NCBI GenBank assembly: GCA_003560495.1 | Contig: PWLM01000189.1 | Location: forward strand, 1-63,481 | Source: Bacillus sp. (in: firmicutes) | GTDB lineage: Bacteria > Bacillota > Bacilli > Bacillales > Salisediminibacteriaceae | Length of the DNA stretch: 63,481 nt | Direction: 5' to 3' | Shown here: positions 42,699 to 52,992 of the stretch, one piece after another | Layout of the letters: each line of letters opens with the position of its first letter | Numbering within the stretch: position 1 is the stretch's first letter | The notes under the pieces: model-generated | Told to the model about the DNA's origin: nothing | What the model saw: the letters and a program-made list of their open reading frames with translations, nothing else | Database searches by the model: none | Translations under genes and position numbers: made by a program

Positions 42699-43148
42699 TT
42701 AAAGCATTTCCAGAAATTTTTCGGTCATCTTTCCCGGTTCCTCTTCTGAGCGGCAGATAATGAGAATAGTATCATCTCCACATATAGTTCCCATAATTTC
42801 CGTCCAGTCAAGATTGTCAATAAGTGCCCCAACGGCATTGGCGTTGCCTGGAAGTGTTTTTATGACGATCATATTGGACGTGTAATCTATGGAAACAAAG
42901 CTGTCGATTAAGGCTCTCTTAAGCTTCTGCAATGGGTTGAACCGCTGGTCTGAGGGCAGACTGTATTTGTAACGTCCGTCGATCATCGGTACTTTCACAA
43001 GATGAAGTTCTTTAATATCCCGGCTCACCGTAGCCTGAGTCACATTAAAACCGGCACTTCTCAGCTGATCTACCAGTTCATCCTGTGTTTCGACATCATT
43101 ATTTCCAATAATATCTCTGATTTTTATATGTCTCTGACCTTTATTCAT
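42699..43148 (-). CDS. argR: Arginine repressor ArgR/AhrC
   Basis: 149 residues. N-terminal winged helix (about 1-70, with [17 protein letters not shown]) and a C-terminal arginine-binding and hexamerisation domain with [14 protein letters not shown] near residue 120. It represses arginine synthesis and activates arginine breakdown when arginine is bound. It follows tlyA by 25 nt in the conserved dxs-tlyA-argR-recN order. Confidence 0.96.
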   Translation of the reverse strand: MNKGQRHIKIRDIIGNNDVETQDELVDQLRSAGFNVTQATVSRDIKELHLVKVPMIDGRYKYSLPSDQRFNPLQKLKRALIDSFVSIDYTSNMIVIKTLPGNANAVGALIDNLDWTEIMGTICGDDTILIICRSEEEPGKMTEKFLEML

Positions 43149-43173
43149 AGAAGAGCTCCTCCAAAAATTCAGT

Positions 43174-43980
43174 TTATTGCGGTGGTTTTTCGTGGGCTTG
43201 TTTCACCGTGGAGCTGATTTCCTCATCTCCGTACTCTGATTTTCCTGATGCCTTAAGATGCATTAGAAATTCAATATTCCCTTCTCCCCCTTTTATTGGG
43301 GAAGGTATAATATTCATGACGGCAAAACCAGCTTCCTCAGCAAGCTCCGCTGTCCTTTTTAGAACTTTTTCGTGAACGGAAGGATCCCGTATAATTCCTT
43401 TTTTGCCGACTTCATCCCTTCCGGCTTCAAACTGGGGTTTTATAAGAGCGGAAACTTCTCCTTCGGCAGATAATATTCCTTTCAGGACTGGAAGAATCAG
43501 CCTCAGAGAAATAAACGAAACATCAATAGTGGCAAAATCCGGCTGTCCCTGGTCGAAATCTGCTGGTGTACAGTAACGGAAGTTTGTTCTTTCCATTACT
43601 ACCACCTGTTCATGCTGACGAAGTTTCCAGGCAAGTTGATTATAACCTACATCAAGTGAATAAACGAGCCGGGCCCCTTCCTGAAGAGCACAGTCAGTAA
43701 ACCCGCCAGTAGATGCTCCTATATCGAGAACAATTTTATCTTCCAGGTTTAAGTGGAATCCCTCTACTGCCTTTTTCAACTTCAGACCGCCCCGGCTGAC
43801 ATAGGGACTTATCTCCCCTTTCAGAGTCAAAACAGCGTCCACCGGCACTTTTGTGCCGGCTTTATCCACTCTTTCCCCATCAGCCAGAACGAGGCCTGCC
43901 ATTATCGTACGTTTGGCTTTTTCTCTTGAGTCAAATAACCCCTGTTCCACCAGCAGTATATCTATTCTTTCTTTTTTCAT
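43174..43980 (-). CDS. TlyA-family rRNA methyltransferase (YqxC)
   Basis: 268 residues. An S4 RNA-binding domain (about 4-65) is followed by an FtsJ-like SAM methyltransferase with the motif [14 protein letters not shown] near residue 85 and the KDKE-type catalytic residues ([12 protein letters not shown] near 185). Mycobacterial TlyA 2'-O-methylates 16S and 23S rRNA and has been called a haemolysin; the Bacillus protein is assumed to modify rRNA. The gene follows dxs after 2 nt. Confidence 0.92.
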   Translation of the reverse strand: MKKERIDILLVEQGLFDSREKAKRTIMAGLVLADGERVDKAGTKVPVDAVLTLKGEISPYVSRGGLKLKKAVEGFHLNLEDKIVLDIGASTGGFTDCALQEGARLVYSLDVGYNQLAWKLRQHEQVVVMERTNFRYCTPADFDQGQPDFATIDVSFISLRLILPVLKGILSAEGEVSALIKPQFEAGRDEVGKKGIIRDPSVHEKVLKRTAELAEEAGFAVMNIIPSPIKGGEGNIEFLMHLKASGKSEYGDEEISSTVKQAHEKPPQ

Positions 43981-43982
43981 TG

Positions 43983-45872
43983 TCAGGCCCGCTGCTTTTT
44001 AGGGGGGAGCATTTCCAGAACACGTGCTGCTGCATTTTCACCTGTGAGACCTACTTCTTTAAGAAGGTCCGGTACACCTCCGTGTTCGATGTAGCAGTCC
44101 TCGATCCCCATTCGGTCCACTACTGCGGAATGGATCCCCTGTCCGTGATAAAATTCCAGCACCGCACTCCCGAATCCACCTTGAAGAACATGCTCTTCCA
44201 TCGTGAGAATTGGTTTCTTGTTTTTGCTGAGTTCGAAAAGCTTTTCATGATCCAGAGGCTTGATTGAACGGGCATTAACAACTTCTGTATATATGCCTTT
44301 TTGAGCGAGCAGTTCTGCCGCAGCTTCAGCTACAGGCACCATCGTACCAAAAGCGAGAATAGCTGCGTCCTCACCCTTTTTAAGCACTTCCCACTCTCCG
44401 ACAGGAATTTCCTGCAAGTTTTCGTCCATCTCTACACCAACCCCGCTGCCACGCGGGTATCTCACTGCAACAGGTCCGTCTTCGTGCTGCACGGCAGTGT
44501 AAAGCATATGCTGAAATTCATTTTCATCCTTTGGCGCCATAAGTTTCATGTTAGGAAGGTGACGCATATAAGAAATATCAAATACGCCCTGATGAGTTTC
44601 GCCGTCTGCACCAACGAGCCCGGCACGGTCAATCGCAAAGGCTACATTTAAATTCTGACGGCACACGTCATGGACCAGCTGGTCATATCCACGCTGAAGA
44701 AACGTAGAATAAATTGCAAGGACCGGTTTCATGCCCTGTGCTGCAAGGCCTGCTGACATCGTAGTAGCATGCTGCTCTGCTATTCCGACATCAAACATTC
44801 TTTCCGGGAATTCCTGGGCGAATTTATCCAGCCCGCTCCCGTTCGGCATTGCCGGAGTCACTGTAACAAGCTTTTCATCCGTTCTCGCAATTTTTTTCAT
44901 TGTCTCTGCGAAAACACCACTGTAGCTTGGAGGACCTGGTTTTTTAACAACTTCACCGGATTCGATTTTGTACGGACCAAGTCCGTGCCACGTACCTTTA
45001 GCATCGTTTTCAGCAGGCGCATAACCTTTACCTTTTTTCGTAACAACGTGTATCAGCACCGGGCCTTTAGTTTTTTTAGCATACTGAATATTGGAACGGA
45101 GGTCGTTGATATCGTGTCCATCGACGGGTCCAAGATACGTAAAACCAAGTTCTTCAAAAAACATGCCCGATACAAACATATACTTAAGGCTGTCTTTCAG
45201 ACGTTCCGCTGTAGCGGCAATCCGTCCGCCGAATGCCGGAACTTTTTTGATAAGCATTTCAAGATCTTCTTTTGCCCGTGTATATTTGCCGGCTGTACGC
45301 ATCCTGCCCAGCATATTGTGAAGTGCACCGACGTTCGGTGCAATTGACATTTCATTATCGTTCAAAATCACTGTCATGTCCCGCTGCTCATGACCAATAT
45401 GGTTAAGCGCTTCCAACGCCATGCCTCCGGTCAAAGCGCCGTCTCCTATTATTGGAACGATATGCTCGTCTGATCCTTTCAAATCACGTGCGAGTGTCAT
45501 ACCCATTGCCCCGGAAAGCGAAGTGGAGCTGTGCCCTGTTTCCCAGCAGTCATGAATAGATTCGGAACGCTTAGGAAATCCGCAGAGTCCCTTATGCTGC
45601 CGAAGAGTGTCAAATTGGCCGGCCCTGCCGGTTAAAATTTTATGCACGTATGCCTGATGGCCTACATCAAACAGAAATTTATCTTTCGGGCTTTCGTACA
45701 GCTGATGCAGTACGAGAGTCAGTTCCACTACCCCGAGGTTCGGCCCGAGATGGCCTCCCGTAACTGAAAGCTTGCTGATCAAAAATTCCCTTATATCTTC
45801 AGCTACACTCCGAAGCTGCCTGTCATCCAGCTCTTTTAAAAAAGCCGGGTCCTTCATCTCTAGTACATCCAA
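43983..45872 (-). CDS. dxs: 1-deoxy-D-xylulose-5-phosphate synthase
   Basis: 629 residues. TPP-dependent condensation of pyruvate and glyceraldehyde-3-phosphate, the first step of the MEP isoprenoid route. The thiamine diphosphate motif begins at GDGALTGG near residue 150, the active-site His lies in GHQAYVHK near 75, and the pyrimidine-binding half starts near 320 with [15 protein letters not shown]. It provides isoprenoid precursors to IspA and thus to the carotenoid genes and undecaprenyl phosphate. Separated from oapA by only 9 nt, so OLE RNA, oapA and dxs may share one transcript. Confidence 0.97.
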   Translation of the reverse strand: MDVLEMKDPAFLKELDDRQLRSVAEDIREFLISKLSVTGGHLGPNLGVVELTLVLHQLYESPKDKFLFDVGHQAYVHKILTGRAGQFDTLRQHKGLCGFPKRSESIHDCWETGHSSTSLSGAMGMTLARDLKGSDEHIVPIIGDGALTGGMALEALNHIGHEQRDMTVILNDNEMSIAPNVGALHNMLGRMRTAGKYTRAKEDLEMLIKKVPAFGGRIAATAERLKDSLKYMFVSGMFFEELGFTYLGPVDGHDINDLRSNIQYAKKTKGPVLIHVVTKKGKGYAPAENDAKGTWHGLGPYKIESGEVVKKPGPPSYSGVFAETMKKIARTDEKLVTVTPAMPNGSGLDKFAQEFPERMFDVGIAEQHATTMSAGLAAQGMKPVLAIYSTFLQRGYDQLVHDVCRQNLNVAFAIDRAGLVGADGETHQGVFDISYMRHLPNMKLMAPKDENEFQHMLYTAVQHEDGPVAVRYPRGSGVGVEMDENLQEIPVGEWEVLKKGEDAAILAFGTMVPVAEAAAELLAQKGIYTEVVNARSIKPLDHEKLFELSKNKKPILTMEEHVLQGGFGSAVLEFYHGQGIHSAVVDRMGIEDCYIEHGGVPDLLKEVGLTGENAAARVLEMLPPKKQRA

Positions 45873-45881
45873 AAGAAACCC

Positions 45882-46490
45882 TCACTTTCTTCCTTTTAAA
45901 TTCTTTCGCTTCTTCTTTTTCTTCTTAAAAATTGTTATTTTCAATTTTACCTCTATCACATAAAATAATCTACCCACACGGTAAATGATCTCTGTAGAAT
46001 ATTGAATCGCAAGCGTTTTTCCTACTGATTTTCCACCGACGGTCAACGCAGCCACTACGCTTGTAAATAATACTGAAATAGCAAACTGGCTGGTGGAGCC
46101 TTCATCGTGACCAAGCTGGGAGGCGAGCTGCAGCACAACATAGGCAGAGGCTGTACCACTTATTACCCCTGCAATATCCCCAATAACATCGTTTGTAAAA
46201 TTAGAAAATTTATCGGCGTTGCGGGTTATTTGAACAGCCTGTCTGGCCCCGGGAAGTTTTTCCGCGGCCATCGCATGAAATGGCTTTTCACGGGCTGCAG
46301 TCGCCGCCACCCCTATAGTATCAGATATTACCCCCAGGAGGACGATGAGAAACACAATCATCATACCTACCGCCCAGGCTACCCCGCTTAATATCGCTGT
46401 GGAAATGACAGAAAAAATAGCCGCTAACACGAGTGTGATAACGGCGATCATCCAGCTCCATCTTAAAGATTGTTTCATTGAGTCCTTCAT
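45882..46490 (-). CDS. oapA: OLE-associated membrane protein OapA
   Basis: 202 residues with about four hydrophobic segments (13-34, 37-58, and two between 104 and 160) and a very basic tail (KKKKKKRKNLKGRK). The centre, IGVAATAAREKPFHAMA followed by NADKFSNFTNDVIGD, is related to the DUF21/CorB-like family and carries a DxxxD motif at residues 101-105; such a motif is known to matter in B. halodurans OapA. It is encoded directly downstream of the OLE RNA and upstream of dxs, the arrangement known for OapA. OapA dimers bind OLE RNA and bring it to the membrane; the complex affects tolerance to alcohols, cold and magnesium. Annotation as a CorB-like transporter would be misleading. Confidence 0.92.
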   Translation of the reverse strand: MKDSMKQSLRWSWMIAVITLVLAAIFSVISTAILSGVAWAVGMMIVFLIVLLGVISDTIGVAATAAREKPFHAMAAEKLPGARQAVQITRNADKFSNFTNDVIGDIAGVISGTASAYVVLQLASQLGHDEGSTSQFAISVLFTSVVAALTVGGKSVGKTLAIQYSTEIIYRVGRLFYVIEVKLKITIFKKKKKKRKNLKGRK

Positions 46491-46536
46491 TTATAAATCC
46501 CGTCTCCCTTGGGCAGTGCTTACTTATTATGTAGAT

Positions 46537-47095
46537 GGTGAGTGGTCATTAAAGGAGTAAAGACTGCGCCTTAGGTCCAGTAGGTTTTCCCAGCCGGGTA
46601 CCGCAGCGTCGCCGCCACGGTGGTTTCCCTTTAAACCCGGCTTGACGCTGTCGCCAGACGCCAGACTGGATTACCACTCAGTACGCACTATAATCCTCTT
46701 TTAATGTCCTGTGGAACAGTCTAGGGGTTTTCCCCGGCAGTTCAAATCAACCTCTATCCTCTTTTGCAGAGCTGATTTCATATGGTTGGCTACCATAATC
46801 CCCTCAGACTCCACTCAAGGCAGGCTACGCTGCCCGCTCGTTCCCTGACTCGCAAGGCAGGTTCATACCTGCAAGCACAGCATCAGTGGGTCTGACGCCA
46901 TACTTACAGGCCTCCGCGGCTGCAGGGTCATCGCCCACATGCCTTTGTGGATCGCCCTACAGCCTTTACTCCCAGTCAGGACCCAGGGCTGGGCGCCTCA
47001 AGCCAAGACTAGGAACTTCATCGATGTGCCCTTTAGCGGATTTTTAGGCCCGCTTTCGAGGCTGTAGAACCGACTAGAATACTGCACCACTCACC
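46537..47095 (-). ncRNA. ole: OLE RNA (ornate, large, extremophilic)
   Basis: 559 nt with no coding frame. The transcript would begin with GGTGAGTGGT (47095-47086) and end with ACCACTCACC (46546-46537), a perfect 10-bp pairing of the two ends. The interior has many GC-rich paired segments, for example GGTAGCC-aacc-tatg-like stems near 46780-46800, GCAGGT/ACCTGC at 46858-46872, GGGCGATCCACAAAG/CATGTGGGCGAT repeats near 46930-46955, and CCGGGTTTAAA/ GTACCCGG at 46594-46644. Size, end pairing, position between ispA and oapA, and the oapA neighbour are the hallmarks of OLE RNA. The RNA binds OapA and localises to the membrane; its biochemical activity is not understood. Confidence 0.93.
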
Positions 47096-47101
47096 TGTAA
47101 T

Positions 47102-47131
47102 ATTATAACATGAATTAAGAGGTACGGACAA
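47102..47131 (-). promoter_or_regulatory. Sigma-A promoter of OLE RNA
   Basis: Minus strand: TTGTCC (47131-47126), 18 nt, TATAAT (47107-47102). Counting 7 nt from the -10 puts the start exactly at the first G of GGTGAGTGGT (47095). Confidence 0.8.
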
Positions 47132-47139
47132 TTAAATGG

Positions 47140-48027
47140 TTACTGATTCCGTTCTGCAATGTAAACCGCCAGCTCCTGCAGTATGTGACTCGGCACTGAC
47201 AATTCCTCCAGCTCGGAAAGAGCCGCTCCCGTATGAAATTTCAGGCGTTCTTTTGCCTTTTCCAGACCGAGCAGGCTCACATACGTGTTTTTATGATTAC
47301 CTTCATCACTTCCTACCGGTTTTCCGAGCACCTGTTCATCTCCCTCAACATCAAGCAGATCATCTTTAATTTGAAAAGCCAGGCCTATATGGATCCCGAA
47401 CCGGTGAAGTGCCTCCTGCTCTTTCTTTTCCGCACCTGCAATAAAAGCTCCCATCTGAAGTGCTACGGCCAGCAGATCCCCGGTTTTGCGGTTATGAATG
47501 CTTTCCATTTCCTCTAAGGTAACTTCTTCATCCTCAGCAAGCATATCAGCTGTCTGACCTCCTACCATTCCGTCCGGTCCTGCCGCACGGGAAAGAAGGC
47601 GTACGTTTTCCAGTCTTTGTTCGGGAGTAAGACGATCATCGCTGGAGATAAGATGAAAAGCATGCGTCAGCAGTGCGTCTCCGGCCAGTATCGCTGTGGC
47701 TTCACCGAATATCTTATGATTCGTCGGTTTACCTCTACGGAAATCGTCATTATCCATTGCCGGAAGGTCATCATGAATCAAGGAATAGGTGTGTATCATT
47801 TCCAGCGCACAGGCAGTGCTGTCTCCTGCCGTTTTGTCCATATCATAGCTTTCGAGCACGGCATAGAGAAGCATCGGACGTATACGCTTGCCCCCGGCCT
47901 GAAGAGAATAAAGCATAGCTTCCTGAAGCTGAAGAGGAGCTTCAAGCGAAGAAGTTATATCTTCAAAGAAGCTTTCCACCCTGGTTTTATGGCTGTCAAT
48001 AAACGTGTCGAGAAGAGGCTTATTCAC
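47140..48027 (-). CDS. ispA: Farnesyl diphosphate synthase IspA
   Basis: 295 residues, an all-helical trans-prenyltransferase with the first aspartate-rich motif DDLPAMDNDD near residue 85 and the second DDLLDVEGD near 225. It condenses isopentenyl and dimethylallyl diphosphates to farnesyl diphosphate. FPP feeds undecaprenyl and heptaprenyl synthesis and would be the CrtM substrate here. One nt separates it from xseB; the gene is followed by the OLE promoter. Confidence 0.95.
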   Translation of the reverse strand: MNKPLLDTFIDSHKTRVESFFEDITSSLEAPLQLQEAMLYSLQAGGKRIRPMLLYAVLESYDMDKTAGDSTACALEMIHTYSLIHDDLPAMDNDDFRRGKPTNHKIFGEATAILAGDALLTHAFHLISSDDRLTPEQRLENVRLLSRAAGPDGMVGGQTADMLAEDEEVTLEEMESIHNRKTGDLLAVALQMGAFIAGAEKKEQEALHRFGIHIGLAFQIKDDLLDVEGDEQVLGKPVGSDEGNHKNTYVSLLGLEKAKERLKFHTGAALSELEELSVPSHILQELAVYIAERNQ

Positions 48028-48028
48028 G

Positions 48029-48259
48029 CTACAATTCCTCCTCGGGAAGATTCGATAAGGACCCGTCTTCAGACAGCACTTCCGTCATCTGCTTTTCCAC
48101 TTTATGAAGCCGGTCGTGGCAATCTTTCGAAAGTTTCATTCCCTCCTGGAACATATCTATCGCTTCTTCGAGAGGGACATCTCCCTGCTCGAGTTTCTGA
48201 ACTATTTCTTCTAATTCCCGCATTGATGTTTCAAAAGAAGCCTTTTTTTCTTCCCCCAT
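48029..48259 (-). CDS. xseB: Exodeoxyribonuclease VII small subunit
   Basis: 76 residues, a helical hairpin typical of XseB ([20 protein letters not shown] near residue 13 and [15 protein letters not shown]). Several small subunits bind each large subunit to form the nuclease. Its start overlaps the xseA stop. Confidence 0.95.
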   Translation of the reverse strand: MGEEKKASFETSMRELEEIVQKLEQGDVPLEEAIDMFQEGMKLSKDCHDRLHKVEKQMTEVLSEDGSLSNLPEEEL

Positions 48260-49614
48260 TATAATCCCTTCCTTTCTTCTTGAACTTGTTTTTTTACAGT
48301 GCAGTCCAGGGATCCGTCCTGCAGACGAATGGTTACCGCTCCGCCTTCGTAAGTATCTTCAATCGATTTGATTAAGCTTTTTTCTTCATTGTACACAAGG
48401 CTGTATCCTTTTTTCATGAGCTGAAGCGGACTGAGCAGGTCAAGTTTGGAAACCTGCATGGACAACTGCTGATTTTTATTTTTCATAAGCAGTTCCATAG
48501 TGTGCACCAGACTTTTTTCAAGCTGCTCCGCTTTTTCCCTCTGAGCAGCCACCTGTTTTTCAGGATGAACATTTTTCAGCCTTTCGTGCCATGACTGAAG
48601 GCGCTGCTGCTGTTCCTGGCTTGCCTGCTTAAGACTTCGTTTCAGTCTCTCCTGCATCATGTCCAGCTGCTGCTCCTTTTCTTCGAGAAGCTTCTTTGGA
48701 TACTTGAAAGCATAGGAATTTTCCAGTCTCTTTAAATGGTCTCCTGCCTGTTTCGCATATTGATTCATGATTCGTTGAAGACGTGCATGACGCTCTGCTG
48801 TAAATGCTCTCATTTCCTGTATATCCGGGACGACCATTTCCGCTGCCGCTGTTGGTGTAGGAGCTCTGAGATCAGCCGTGAAGTCACTTATCGTTACATC
48901 CGTTTCGTGGCCGACAGCAGAAACGACAGGGGTCTGTGATTCAAATACAGCTTTTGCTACCGCTTCTTCATTAAATGCCCACAGTTCCTCCAGCGAACCG
49001 CCTCCGCGGCCGACAATCATGACGTCAAAGATTCCCGTATCATCCGCCTGGCGGACAGCACGGGAAATAGATCCGGAAGCATGGGGTCCCTGCACAAGCA
49101 CCGGAAGCAGCGTCACTTTTGCAAGCGGGTATCTTCTTCTCAGAGTTGTAACAATATCCCTGACCGCCGCCCCTGTAGGTGACGTTACAACTGCGATGCG
49201 TTCCGGAATTCTCGGAAGTGGTTTTTTACGGCTTTCTTCAAAGTACCCTGCTGCCTCAAGTTTTTTCTTCAGCTGCTCAAATGCGAGATACAGGTCACCA
49301 ATACCGTCAGGCTGCATTTCCTTTACATAAAACTGATACTGGCCGAATGGTTCATAAACTGATATATCCCCTCGGACAAGTACACCCATTCCATTTTCAG
49401 GTGTAAAGCGGAGAGATTTATTACTGCCGGCAAACATGACAGACTGCAGACGGGAACGGTCGTCTTTGAGTGTGAAGTACATGTGTCCCCGGCTGTGTTT
49501 TTTAAAATTGGATATTTCAGCCCGGACCCACACATTTTGAAGCGCTGCGGAAGTATCAAGCAGTTTTTTTATTTTGACAGTTACATCGTATACAGACAAA
49601 AACTGACCGTTCAC
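48259..49614 (-). CDS. xseA: Exodeoxyribonuclease VII large subunit
   Basis: 451 residues from a GTG at 49614 with GAAGGGAT upstream, 1 nt after the folD stop; this gives the family length, while a start at 49641 would lie inside folD. An N-terminal OB-fold (about 1-100) is followed by the catalytic domain with [12 protein letters not shown] near 135, [15 protein letters not shown] near 195 and [11 protein letters not shown] near 230, and then a long coiled coil. It degrades single-stranded DNA from both ends in repair. Confidence 0.95.
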   Translation of the reverse strand: MNGQFLSVYDVTVKIKKLLDTSAALQNVWVRAEISNFKKHSRGHMYFTLKDDRSRLQSVMFAGSNKSLRFTPENGMGVLVRGDISVYEPFGQYQFYVKEMQPDGIGDLYLAFEQLKKKLEAAGYFEESRKKPLPRIPERIAVVTSPTGAAVRDIVTTLRRRYPLAKVTLLPVLVQGPHASGSISRAVRQADDTGIFDVMIVGRGGGSLEELWAFNEEAVAKAVFESQTPVVSAVGHETDVTISDFTADLRAPTPTAAAEMVVPDIQEMRAFTAERHARLQRIMNQYAKQAGDHLKRLENSYAFKYPKKLLEEKEQQLDMMQERLKRSLKQASQEQQQRLQSWHERLKNVHPEKQVAAQREKAEQLEKSLVHTMELLMKNKNQQLSMQVSKLDLLSPLQLMKKGYSLVYNEEKSLIKSIEDTYEGGAVTIRLQDGSLDCTVKKQVQEERKGL

Positions 49615-49615
49615 A

Positions 49616-50479
49616 CTATCCCTTCTTTCTGCCGGCTGCACGTTCCGCTGCTTTGAGAGTGTTATACATGAGCATTGTAATCGTCATAGGACCTACGCCT
49701 CCCGGTACCGGGGTCACATAGGATGCTTTGTCTTTTACCGATTCAAAATCAACGTCTCCTGTCAGCCTGCCCTCTTCCGTGCGGTTGATGCCCACATCAA
49801 TAATTACCGCCCCATCTTTAATGTAGGATTCATCCAAAAAACCAGCCCGCCCTATAGCGACCACTATGATGTCAGCCTGATTTGTCATTTCACGGATATC
49901 CTTCGTCCGGGAGTGGCAGTAGGTCACAGTTGCGTTTTCATTGAGAAGAAGTTGTCCAACAGGTTTTCCTACTATGTTGCTCCGGCCGACGATTACAGCA
50001 TGTCTGCCTTCTATAGGAATATTTTTCATTTTTAGCATATGTATGATTCCGAAGGGGGTGCAGGGCAGGAAGGCATCTTTTCCTATCATCATTCTTCCGA
50101 TATTCACCGGATGGAAGCCATCCACATCTTTCTCCGGAGAAATGGCTTCAATAATCTTCTCTTCAGAAATGTGGGATGGAAGAGGCAGCTGTACAAGAAT
50201 GCCGTGAATATTATCATTGTTGTTCAGCTTGTCAATCTTTTGAAGAAGCTCCTCTTCGGATATAGTATTTTCTGTACGATCCACTTCAGAATAGATACCC
50301 GCTTCCCGGCACGCCTTCTCTTTACCTCGTACATAGGAAGCAGAGGCAGGGTCATCTCCAACGAGAATGACCGCCAGTCCCGGGGTAGTTCCTTCTTCCC
50401 CAAGCCGTTCTGCTTTAACTTTAAGTTCCCGGCGTGTTTCTGCTGCTATTTCCTTGCCTGAAATAAGCTCTGCACTCAT
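49616..50479 (-). CDS. folD: Bifunctional methylenetetrahydrofolate dehydrogenase/cyclohydrolase
   Basis: 287 residues. Interconverts 5,10-methylene-, methenyl- and 10-formyl-tetrahydrofolate using NADP. Signatures: SYVRGKEKACREAGI with the catalytic Lys near residue 56, QLPLPSHI near 99 and the dinucleotide site GRSNIVGKPVGQLLL near 165; PVPGGVGPMT close to the end. It lies between nusB and xseA, as in B. subtilis. Confidence 0.97.
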   Translation of the reverse strand: MSAELISGKEIAAETRRELKVKAERLGEEGTTPGLAVILVGDDPASASYVRGKEKACREAGIYSEVDRTENTISEEELLQKIDKLNNNDNIHGILVQLPLPSHISEEKIIEAISPEKDVDGFHPVNIGRMMIGKDAFLPCTPFGIIHMLKMKNIPIEGRHAVIVGRSNIVGKPVGQLLLNENATVTYCHSRTKDIREMTNQADIIVVAIGRAGFLDESYIKDGAVIIDVGINRTEEGRLTGDVDFESVKDKASYVTPVPGGVGPMTITMLMYNTLKAAERAAGRKKG

Positions 50480-50510
50480 TAATAAACAACTCCCCTTCAG
50501 ATAATTATCA

Positions 50511-50912
50511 TTACTCTTTTTCGAGTATCGAAGCTATTTTTGAAGCCACACCGTTTACAAATTTCCCGGCCTCATCCTCTGCGTTAAAGCCTTTAGCCAG
50601 ATCAATGGCTTCGTTAATACTTACGTTCACAGGGACATCTTCTACGTATTTCATTTCGTAAACACATTGACGGAGTATCGCTCGATCCACCCTGGACAGC
50701 CGTGATAGTGTCCAGTGCTCCAGTACACTGTCCAGCAGATCATCTATTTCTTTCTGATTCTCCAATGTGCCTCTTACCAGCTGAAGAAGAAAATCGTTTC
50801 CTCCTTCTTCTTTTTCCAGTGTTGCTTCAATTGCTTCCTCGGCTGAAACTCCGGTCATTTCGACCTGATACAGCGCCTGGACGGATTTGATCCGTGCCAC
50901 TCTTCGGTTCAT
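50511..50912 (-). CDS. nusB: Transcription antitermination factor NusB
   Basis: 133 residues, all-helical. With NusE (S10) it binds boxA RNA in rRNA operons. Recognised by the N-terminal RRVARIKSVQALYQVEM and the end segment VSINEAIDLAKGF. First of the nusB-folD-xseA-xseB-ispA run; 31 nt before folD. Confidence 0.95.
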   Translation of the reverse strand: MNRRVARIKSVQALYQVEMTGVSAEEAIEATLEKEEGGNDFLLQLVRGTLENQKEIDDLLDSVLEHWTLSRLSRVDRAILRQCVYEMKYVEDVPVNVSINEAIDLAKGFNAEDEAGKFVNGVASKIASILEKE

Positions 50913-51211
50913 TTTATCTTTCTCCTTTTCTGCTAACAGGTCATTTCAATACTTACTCATAATAGCATAGAAAAGGGGACCCTTGCACGAAGATGTCTTA
51001 AAACGTAATGCTTTGTATAGCGGAGAATTGAGGAGGACTTCCGTCGGTCTGCTGATTCACTTCCCGGTTATACAGTGAACAATTGTGGAGGCTTCGGGAA
51101 ATCCACTGCAGACGTTCCGTGCGCGGGAGGGACGATGCCGGCCTGCAGGACAACTTATTCAATAAACCGAAAGCCGCCCCAGAAAAAACCGGGACGGCTC
51201 TGCATATCAGA
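50913..51211. other. Intergenic region between the asp23-like gene and nusB
   Basis: About 300 nt. Near the left gene a stem AGCCG-ccCC / GGg-aCGGCT (51171-51199) with a T-rich loop may terminate the accBC-asp23 transcript on the minus strand, though no clean T-run follows. A TTAAAACGTAATG-like AT-rich segment near 51000 could hold the nusB promoter. No gene seen. Confidence 0.4.
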
Positions 51212-51622
51212 TCAGGTATCTGTCAGAACAGTTTCCTCATCGTTTTTAGCTTCAAACTGTATGCCTGTAATATGAATATTTACAGATAACACTTCAATAG
51301 ATGTCATTGTTTTTAAAGTCAGTACAATGTTTTCCTGTACTTTTTTCCCTGTTTCAGGAATGGAATGTCCATATTTAGCCACTATATAAACATCAAGGGT
51401 GAAACCTTCTTCACTCACTTCGGCTCTTACACCCTTACTGTGAGTGCTTCTTCTTCCAAGGCGCTCTGCCACTCCGGTTGCAAAATTCCCCTGAAGATGA
51501 TCCACTCCATCGATCTCCGAAGCAGCCAGACCGGCTATAATTTCGATTACGTCCGGTGATATTTCCACTTTACCTAAATCATTTTTATGTCCCGGAAGCT
51601 GGATCATCTGATATTCAGCCAT
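51212..51622 (-). CDS. yqhY: Asp23/Gls24 family envelope stress protein (YqhY)
   Basis: 136 residues. The core, VEISPDVIEIIAGLAASEIDGV, and the repeated VYIVAKYGHSIPETGKKVQENI segment define the Asp23 family; the protein probably forms membrane-proximal filaments. In B. subtilis yqhY follows accB-accC and its loss disturbs lipid synthesis, with suppressors in acetyl-CoA carboxylase. The same order is kept here, with a 2-nt gap to accC, so it is translated from the acc operon. Confidence 0.92.
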   Translation of the reverse strand: MAEYQMIQLPGHKNDLGKVEISPDVIEIIAGLAASEIDGVDHLQGNFATGVAERLGRRSTHSKGVRAEVSEEGFTLDVYIVAKYGHSIPETGKKVQENIVLTLKTMTSIEVLSVNIHITGIQFEAKNDEETVLTDT

Positions 51623-51624
51623 CC

Positions 51625-52983
51625 TTATTCCTCCCTTGGTTTAATCGGATAGGTTTCCAGGAACTTAGTGTTAAAATCCCCACTGCGGAAAACATCGTGG
51701 GCAAAAAGCTGTTGATGAAACGGAATGGTCGTTTTAACACCTTCCACCATAAACTCATCCAGTGCTCTTTCCATTTTGGCCACAGCTTCTTCACGGTCTG
51801 CTCCGTAGACGATTAATTTCGCCACCATGGAATCATAGTAAGGACTGATCATATAGCCTGTATAAACAGCGCTGTCGATTCTCACACCCGGTCCTCCCGG
51901 CGGCAGATAATCCGTAATTCTTCCGGGAGAAGGCATAAAGTTTTTAAAAGGATCTTCTGCGTTGATCCGGCATTCGATGGACCAGCCGTTGAAAACAATA
52001 TCCTCCTGTTTTACCGAAAGCTCTTTTCCGGAGGCCACATTGATCATTTCTTTAATCAAATCGACTCCTGTAACCATTTCCGTAACAGGATGCTCTACCT
52101 GAATCCGCGTATTCATTTCCATAAAATAAAACCGGTTTTCCGTATGATCGAAAATAAATTCAATAGTTCCAGCACCTGTATAATCAACAGCTTTAGCTGC
52201 TCTCACAGCTGCCTGCCCCATCTCCTCTCTTATTTCCGGCGAAATAGCTGGTGATGGGGTTTCTTCCACAAGTTTTTGAAGACGGCGCTGAATCGTACAG
52301 TCTCTTTCGCCGAGATGAACAACGTTTCCGTAGTTATCAGCCATCACCTGGATTTCCACATGACGGAAATCTTCGATGAATTTTTCCAGGTAAACACCTT
52401 CGTTCCCGAAATTGGCTTTCGCTTCTTTTTGAGTAACAGAAATTCCTTTGCGGAGCTCCTCTTCTGTCTTGGCTACACGGATCCCTTTTCCACCGCCGCC
52501 GGCCGTCGCCTTAATAATGACGGGATAGCCGATTTCTTCAGCCACTCTTACACCGTCATCCGGCGATTTGACGAGTCCATCGGAGCCGGGAACTACTGGC
52601 ACACCCGCTTTCTCCATCGTTTTTCTGGCCACGTCTTTTGTTCCCATCTGACTGATGGCATAAGGTCCGGGTCCAATAAACGTAATATTGCAGGCTGCAC
52701 AAATCTCAGCAAAATCAGGGTTTTCTGACAGAAAACCATATCCCGGATGAATCCCGTCGGACTCCGTCAGCGTTGCTGCACTCATGATATTTGTGAAATT
52801 CAAATAACTTTCTGCACTTGAGACCGGACCGATGCAGTAAGATTCATCCGCAAGCTTCACATGCAGAGCATCATGATCAGCTGTGGAATACACAGCTACT
52901 GTTTTAATACCCATTTCTTTACACGCTCTGATTATTCTTACCGCGATTTCCCCGCGGTTAGCTATTAGAATTTTTTTCAGCAT
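51625..52983 (-). CDS. accC: Acetyl-CoA carboxylase, biotin carboxylase subunit
   Basis: 452 residues. ATP-grasp enzyme that carboxylates biotin on AccB. The ATP-binding loop GGGGKGIRV lies near residue 163, the catalytic [15 protein letters not shown] near 288, and the N-terminal [18 protein letters not shown] is unmistakable. Nine nt after accB. It may also serve the YqjD carboxyltransferase, for which no dedicated alpha subunit is in the window. Confidence 0.97.
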   Translation of the reverse strand: MLKKILIANRGEIAVRIIRACKEMGIKTVAVYSTADHDALHVKLADESYCIGPVSSAESYLNFTNIMSAATLTESDGIHPGYGFLSENPDFAEICAACNITFIGPGPYAISQMGTKDVARKTMEKAGVPVVPGSDGLVKSPDDGVRVAEEIGYPVIIKATAGGGGKGIRVAKTEEELRKGISVTQKEAKANFGNEGVYLEKFIEDFRHVEIQVMADNYGNVVHLGERDCTIQRRLQKLVEETPSPAISPEIREEMGQAAVRAAKAVDYTGAGTIEFIFDHTENRFYFMEMNTRIQVEHPVTEMVTGVDLIKEMINVASGKELSVKQEDIVFNGWSIECRINAEDPFKNFMPSPGRITDYLPPGGPGVRIDSAVYTGYMISPYYDSMVAKLIVYGADREEAVAKMERALDEFMVEGVKTTIPFHQQLFAHDVFRSGDFNTKFLETYPIKPREE

Positions 52984-52992
52984 AATATCCCT

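Noticed and set aside
46537-47095. Group II intron or other retroelement as an explanation of the 559-nt RNA
   Set aside because: No domain V-like hairpin, no reverse transcriptase, and both flanks are ordinary operon genes in the order known for OLE loci.
46345-47100. Short frames inside the OLE region
   Set aside because: The region is explained by a structured RNA with paired ends; the frames are short and lack RBS and typical codon use.
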